Source of the DNA: an uncultured Gemmatimonadota bacterium
GTDB taxonomy: Bacteria > Gemmatimonadota > Gemmatimonadetes > Longimicrobiales > Gaopeijiaceae
Assembly: GCA_938030915.1 (NCBI GenBank)
Contig: CALHIO010000324.1
Coordinates: 1-17,261 of the forward strand
Direction of reading: 5' to 3'
Length of the DNA stretch: 17,261 nt
The notes under the pieces are model-generated. The model was not told the DNA's origin, ran no database searches, and saw only the letters and a list, made by a program, of their open reading frames with translations. This document shows positions 14,137 to 17,261 of the stretch, piece after piece (the stretch's first letter is position 1; the number at the start of each line of letters is the position of its first letter). A program made the translations under genes and the position numbers.

Positions 14137-14254
14137 GGGTTCGTCTCGTGGCGTGCCGGGATCCGGTGGTCGACAGCGAGCCGCCAACGTAGCCCGGAGT
14201 CATGCCGGCTGCATACGCGAAGAGGCGGACGACCCCGACGCCACGGAGAATGCC

Positions 14255-15496
14255 TCAGCGCGCGACACCCGCAGCGGCGTGCGTACCTGCGGCGCGCCCC
14301 GTCGCCCAGGCCCAGAGAAAGTTGTGTCCGCCGATGGGGCCGAACGCGTCGAGGATCTCACCGCACAGGTGCAGGCCCGGGCACCGCCGTGACTCCATCG
14401 TAGTCGGGTCGACCTCGGAGAGTGCTACGCCTCCTCCGGTGACCTCGGCCTTCTTGTATCCCGCGTCGCCCGTCCACGGGATCGGATAGCGCGTCAGTAC
14501 ATCCAGGACGGCCTGCCGGTCGCCCTTCCGGAGTTGTGACAGGGAGGTCGCCCCGTCCACTCCGGCCTCGGTCAGCAGCTGGTCCGTCAGCCGACGGGGG
14601 AGATCCGGCCCGACTGTCGAGCGGACGGTGCCGCGCGACGCCTTGAAGCGCCGGGCCCACACGTCTACGTCGTGTTCGGTCCACTGAACGACCAGTTCCT
14701 GCCGCGAGCCATCGGCGCGGCCACGAATCGCGAGGTGCGACGCGTCGAGAACGGATGGGCCGCTCCACCCGTCGTGCGTGACCAGGAATCCGTCCGTAGT
14801 CGTGAAGGTCGGCTTCGTTCCGGGTGCACGGATCGTCACGGCCCGTGAGATTCCGGCGAGGTGAGCATGTGGATGCGGGGACGCGGTCAGCGGCGTCAGA
14901 GCGGGATAGGTCGCGTGCATCGTGTGGCCGAGCGCCTCGGCGATCTGGAGTCCCCGTCCGTCGCTACCGGTCTTGGGCACCGACAGTCCGCCCGTGGCCA
15001 GGATCACGCGCGTCGCTTCGAGGGGAGGGGCGCCCTCGAGCTCGACCTCCCACACGCCGTCCGAAGCACGCAGCCCGACGACCGCTGCTTCGAACCAGAT
15101 CTTGGCGCCTGCCTCACGGACGCGGCGAACGAGCATATCGCGTACGTCCCGGGCACGGTGGCTCGACGGGAAGAGTTTCCCCGTCTCCGGTTCCAGCTCG
15201 AGCGGCATCTCGAGTTCCCGCTCGAAGAACGCGCGCTGCTCCGCGAGCGGCCACGAACGCAGCATCTTCCTCAGCGTGTTCGGCGACGAGTCCGTGACGT
15301 ATCGCCCCGGCTGTGCGACGCCGGGAAGAATGTTACAGCGCCCTCCGCCACTGATGAGGATCTTCCGGCCTCCGTCGCGCGTGCGCTCGATCAGGACGAC
15401 GGAGGCGCCGGAGCGGGCCGCGCTGAGTGCCGCGAGGAGCCCGGCGGCGCCTGCACCGATGACCGCGACGGTCGGGTCGATAGAACGGGATGGCAT
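14255..15496 (-). CDS. HI0933/BaiN-family FAD-dependent oxidoreductase
   Basis: This is a flavoprotein of the HI0933-like (YhiN/BaiN) family, 413 residues and the usual length. The FAD dinucleotide fold begins with VAVIGAGAAGLLAAL (10-24). The family hallmark RKILISGGGRCN (44-55) follows. ATGG (167-170), VTGGGVALSEV (352-362), LHLCGEILDAFGPIGG (375-390) and HNFLWAWATG (391-400) all match the FAD-binding C-terminal half. Members have been linked to reduction of unsaturated substrates, such as steps of bile-acid dehydroxylation, but the general substrate is not known. I chose ATG 15496 because the fold starts 10 residues later; the frame stays open to 15730, where the translation is low-complexity Pro/Arg-rich and overlaps cutC. 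No strong ribosome-binding site is seen. It is divergent from cutC with a 47-nt gap. Confidence 0.9.
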   Translation of the reverse strand: MPSRSIDPTVAVIGAGAAGLLAALSAARSGASVVLIERTRDGGRKILISGGGRCNILPGVAQPGRYVTDSSPNTLRKMLRSWPLAEQRAFFERELEMPLELEPETGKLFPSSHRARDVRDMLVRRVREAGAKIWFEAAVVGLRASDGVWEVELEGAPPLEATRVILATGGLSVPKTGSDGRGLQIAEALGHTMHATYPALTPLTASPHPHAHLAGISRAVTIRAPGTKPTFTTTDGFLVTHDGWSGPSVLDASHLAIRGRADGSRQELVVQWTEHDVDVWARRFKASRGTVRSTVGPDLPRRLTDQLLTEAGVDGATSLSQLRKGDRQAVLDVLTRYPIPWTGDAGYKKAEVTGGGVALSEVDPTTMESRRCPGLHLCGEILDAFGPIGGHNFLWAWATGRAAGTHAAAGVAR

Positions 15497-15543
15497 GCGG
15501 GAAGCTGGCGTGCTTGCAGCGCTGGTGCCAACCTGCCGGCACG

Positions 15544-16329
15544 ATGTCAACTCCGATTCTTGAGGTATGCTGCGCGTCTGCGGACTTCGCCCTGGCTGCG
15601 GCCGAGGCGGGGGCCGATCGCGTGGAGTTGTGCGACAATCTGATCGAGGGAGGAACCACCCCGAGCGTCGGCGCGGTGGCGGTGGCCGCTGCACGCTCGG
15701 GCGTGCCCGTGATGGCGATGGTTCGCCCACGCGGAGGCGACTTCCTCTATTCGGCGCTCGAGTTCGACGTGATGCTCCGCGACATCGACGTGCTGGGGTC
15801 CGCGGGAGTATCCGGGCTCGTCTTCGGCGTGTTGGACGCGGGCGGGCGGATCGACCGTGAACGGACCCGGCGCCTGATCGAGGCGGCTCGTCCGCTTCCG
15901 GTCACCTTCCATCGAGCGTTCGACCTCTCTCGAGATCTGGAGGAGAGTCTCGACACGCTCGCCGAGCTGGGAGCGGATCGGATTCTCACGTCGGTCGGGC
16001 AGGCCTCCGTGCTCGACGGCCTGGATCGTCTGGCTGCTCTGATCGAACGCGCCGCAGGATCGGTGGTCGTCATGCCGGGAGGGGGGATCCGACCGGACAA
16101 CATCGAGGCGGTGGCGAAGGTCCCGGGTGTGACCGAGATCCATGTCGGGGCGACGAGGCGGAGAGCGAGCGGGATGACGTATCGACGGGAAGGTGTTCCC
16201 ATGGGTGCGCCGTACGAGCCCGATGAATACCTCGTCGAGGAGGCTGACGTGGAGCGTATCGCGAAGGTGAAATCATGCCTGGCGAAGGTTGGCTATGACG
16301 CTCCAGACGGGAGGGGAGCCGATGCGTGA
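15544..16329 (+). CDS. cutC: CutC family protein
   Basis: CutC is a TIM-barrel cytoplasmic protein linked to copper homeostasis; its biochemical activity is unresolved. The 261-residue chain shows the family blocks in order: LEVCCASADFALAAAEAGADRVELC split around residues 6-30, GGTTPSVG (36-43), MVRPRGGDF (59-67), TFHRAFD (121-127), MPGGGIRPDNI (177-187) and EIHVGATRR (198-206). Its length is close to E. coli CutC (248). ATG 15544 begins right at the family N-terminus; an upstream ATG at 15490 would overlap the divergent flavoprotein start. Its last 8 nt overlap the start of the next gene, so the two are co-translated. No other copper gene (copA, cueO) is in the window, so a copper role here is only family knowledge. 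Confidence 0.94.
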   Translation: MSTPILEVCCASADFALAAAEAGADRVELCDNLIEGGTTPSVGAVAVAAARSGVPVMAMVRPRGGDFLYSALEFDVMLRDIDVLGSAGVSGLVFGVLDAGGRIDRERTRRLIEAARPLPVTFHRAFDLSRDLEESLDTLAELGADRILTSVGQASVLDGLDRLAALIERAAGSVVVMPGGGIRPDNIEAVAKVPGVTEIHVGATRRRASGMTYRREGVPMGAPYEPDEYLVEEADVERIAKVKSCLAKVGYDAPDGRGADA

Positions 16330-17065
16330 CGGGACGCTGCTTTCTCGCCGGGGCTTCGTTCGCCTCACGGGTGGCGCCACCGGAGTCTGGGCCGTGACCG
16401 GGTCAGCATCGTGTTCGGTGGATGGGCGGCGCAGTGAAGCCGACGTACCGCTCCTGACGGATCGTCCGATCCTCACGCAGTGGGCGGAGGGGATCGTGCA
16501 GGTGGAGGCACCGGCCCGTGAACTGCCGGTGGCCTACGTATCCATGGCGCACCTGCAGGTCTTCGTCGATCCCGAATTCCGCGACCGTGCGAGCTGGCTT
16601 CTGCGTGCCCACATCTCCGTGAGCACGTGGCACTGGAGGATTCCGTTGCCAGGTGATCCGGACGGGGTGCCGATCGCGCCCGGCGACGAGGAGCGTGAGT
16701 TCGAAGAGCTTTCGATCCGGGAGTGGGACCCCTCCATGCCGCCCGCGATGGACGACATCCGAGTGCGTCGAGGTCGGTCGGTCACACGGCGGATCTCGCT
16801 GGATTGTGTCGAGCTGTCCGGGGTTCGGACGGTAGATATGGACGCGCAGGCCGCGACCGACCCCCGGCCCCTCGAGGCATGGTTCAGAGGCGGGCCGTAC
16901 GACGTGATCGTGTCGGACGAAACAGCCGCGGATACAATGCGCGAAGACTTTCGACTCTTCGGGACCGCGCTTCGGTTTCGTGGGCGTGCCTGTGCCGGAG
17001 CGGGGGAGGTCGTCCAGATCGCAGGGTGGGCTGCGCGACCCGACGAAGCGGCGGTGCGGCCCTAG
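16322..17065 (+). CDS. Tat-exported protein of unknown function, coupled to cutC
   Basis: I do not recognise the mature domain. The 247-residue protein begins with a clear twin-arginine signal, LSRRGFVRLTGG (7-18), then a hydrophobic core that ends at GSASC. Cys31 might be lipidated, but the Ser at -3 is a weak lipobox, so either a Tat lipoprotein or a soluble periplasmic protein is possible. The rest is acidic and looks beta-rich, with runs such as LPVAYVSMAHLQVFVD (68-83) and SWLLRAHISVSTWHWRIPLP (91-110). Three cysteines (31, 162, 224) are present, of which 162 and 224 could form a disulfide. GGGAGGGGAG directly upstream of ATG 16322 is the best ribosome-binding site in the region. It overlaps the cutC stop by 8 nt. 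It is separated by only 1 nt from the stop of the opposing partial gene. Confidence 0.82.
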   Translation: MRDGTLLSRRGFVRLTGGATGVWAVTGSASCSVDGRRSEADVPLLTDRPILTQWAEGIVQVEAPARELPVAYVSMAHLQVFVDPEFRDRASWLLRAHISVSTWHWRIPLPGDPDGVPIAPGDEEREFEELSIREWDPSMPPAMDDIRVRRGRSVTRRISLDCVELSGVRTVDMDAQAATDPRPLEAWFRGGPYDVIVSDETAADTMREDFRLFGTALRFRGRACAGAGEVVQIAGWAARPDEAAVRP

Positions 17066-17066
17066 T

Positions 17067-17261
17067 CTACCAGCGTCGGGCTCCGCGCGACGGCCGGCGC
17101 CCGAAGCGTGAGCGACTCTCCAGTGCCAGCAACTTCGTGAGCATGAGCGTGGGATCGAGATGTGAGCGTCCCAGGATCTCGGCGGCCTGATCCGCGGTAA
17201 GCGGTGTCTCGTCTCCCAGTACGACCGCCGTCTCACTTTCACCCTGTGAGGGCGGGTCCTC
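17067..17261 (-). CDS. C-terminal fragment of an unidentified protein (runs off the window)
   Basis: On the minus strand an open frame enters at the right edge and reads 64 residues to a TAG at 17067-17069. Third codon positions are mostly G/C, as in the neighbouring genes, which supports real coding. The fragment reads ETAVVLGDETPLTADQAAEIL, then a helix-rich stretch (LTKLLALESRSRFG) and a basic tail, RRPSRGARRW. PLTADQAAEILG resembles the first helices of HTH or excisionase-type domains, but too little is visible for a call. The start lies outside the window. It faces the Tat protein gene with a 1-nt gap. Confidence 0.55.
   Translation of the reverse strand, partial: EDPPSQGESETAVVLGDETPLTADQAAEILGRSHLDPTLMLTKLLALESRSRFGRRPSRGARRW

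Noticed and set aside
13178..14203. Minus-strand frame of 341 codons overlapping the Tat hydrolase and the queG end
   Set aside because: The translation is Arg/Pro/Ser-rich low-complexity in a shifted frame of the well-supported hydrolase gene.
14137..14254. Possible small gene in the gap before the Tat hydrolase
   Set aside because: It is only 118 nt, with no open frame having a start, ribosome-binding site and coding-like composition.
1..17261. Mobile element, CRISPR array, toxin-antitoxin or phage-defence cassette
   Set aside because: I found no transposase, integrase, regularly spaced direct repeats, terminal inverted repeats or defence-type domains. Codon style looks uniform across the window. 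The MazG-like protein alone does not make a toxin-antitoxin pair.

Overview
The window is 17.3 kb of dense, GC-rich bacterial chromosome. It holds 15 complete or nearly complete protein genes and one partial gene at the right edge. I see no tRNA, rRNA, CRISPR array, transposase, integrase or phage gene. Strong GC preference at third codon positions, frequent GTG/TTG starts, a redox-type ECF sigma/anti-sigma pair, exported PD40-propeller and M28-PDZ proteins and Tat substrates fit a Gram-negative, soil or marine lineage such as Gemmatimonadota. That placement is inference from gene style, not from a marker gene comparison. LAYOUT. 1-921 (+): an ECF sigma factor followed by an RsrA-like zinc anti-sigma factor, probably a thiol-redox switch. 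922-1100: an unusually structured leader with a good -10 box and competing GC hairpins, ahead of a type IIA topoisomerase A subunit (1101-3602, +). This subunit is GyrA-like in length and six-bladed C-terminal domain but has lost the canonical GyrA-box. 3614-3661: a strong bidirectional terminator. 3663-4766 (-): a PD40/TolB-like lipoprotein whose 5' end overlaps, head to head, the 5' end of a secreted M28-PA-PDZ aminopeptidase (+, to 6512). 6580-8178 (-): a translationally coupled trio of a 108-residue unknown protein, QueE and a CoA-pyrophosphatase-type Nudix hydrolase. 8298-9688 (+): a zinc-free MDR oxidoreductase coupled to a MazG-like pyrophosphohydrolase. 9685-10812 (-): a class V PLP enzyme that starts at TTG. 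10903-13277 (+): a membrane GT2 glycosyltransferase coupled to QueG. 13297-15496 (-): a Tat-exported alpha/beta hydrolase and an HI0933-type flavoprotein. 15544-17065 (+): CutC coupled to a Tat-exported protein of unknown function. 17067-17261 (-): the C-terminus of an unidentified protein. HOW THEY WORK TOGETHER. Most neighbours are short operons of two or three genes joined by ATGA/GTGA overlaps, and convergent pairs meet within 0-70 nt. QueE (preQ0 pathway) and QueG (last step to queuosine) both serve tRNA queuosine synthesis, but they lie about 4 kb apart in separate operons. MazG-like and Nudix proteins suggest nucleotide or cofactor housekeeping. No single exotic multi-gene system is evident. 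The items most worth a second look are the topoisomerase's degenerate GyrA-box with its structured leader, the uncharacterised protein co-translated with QueE, and the overlapping heads of the two exported proteins.
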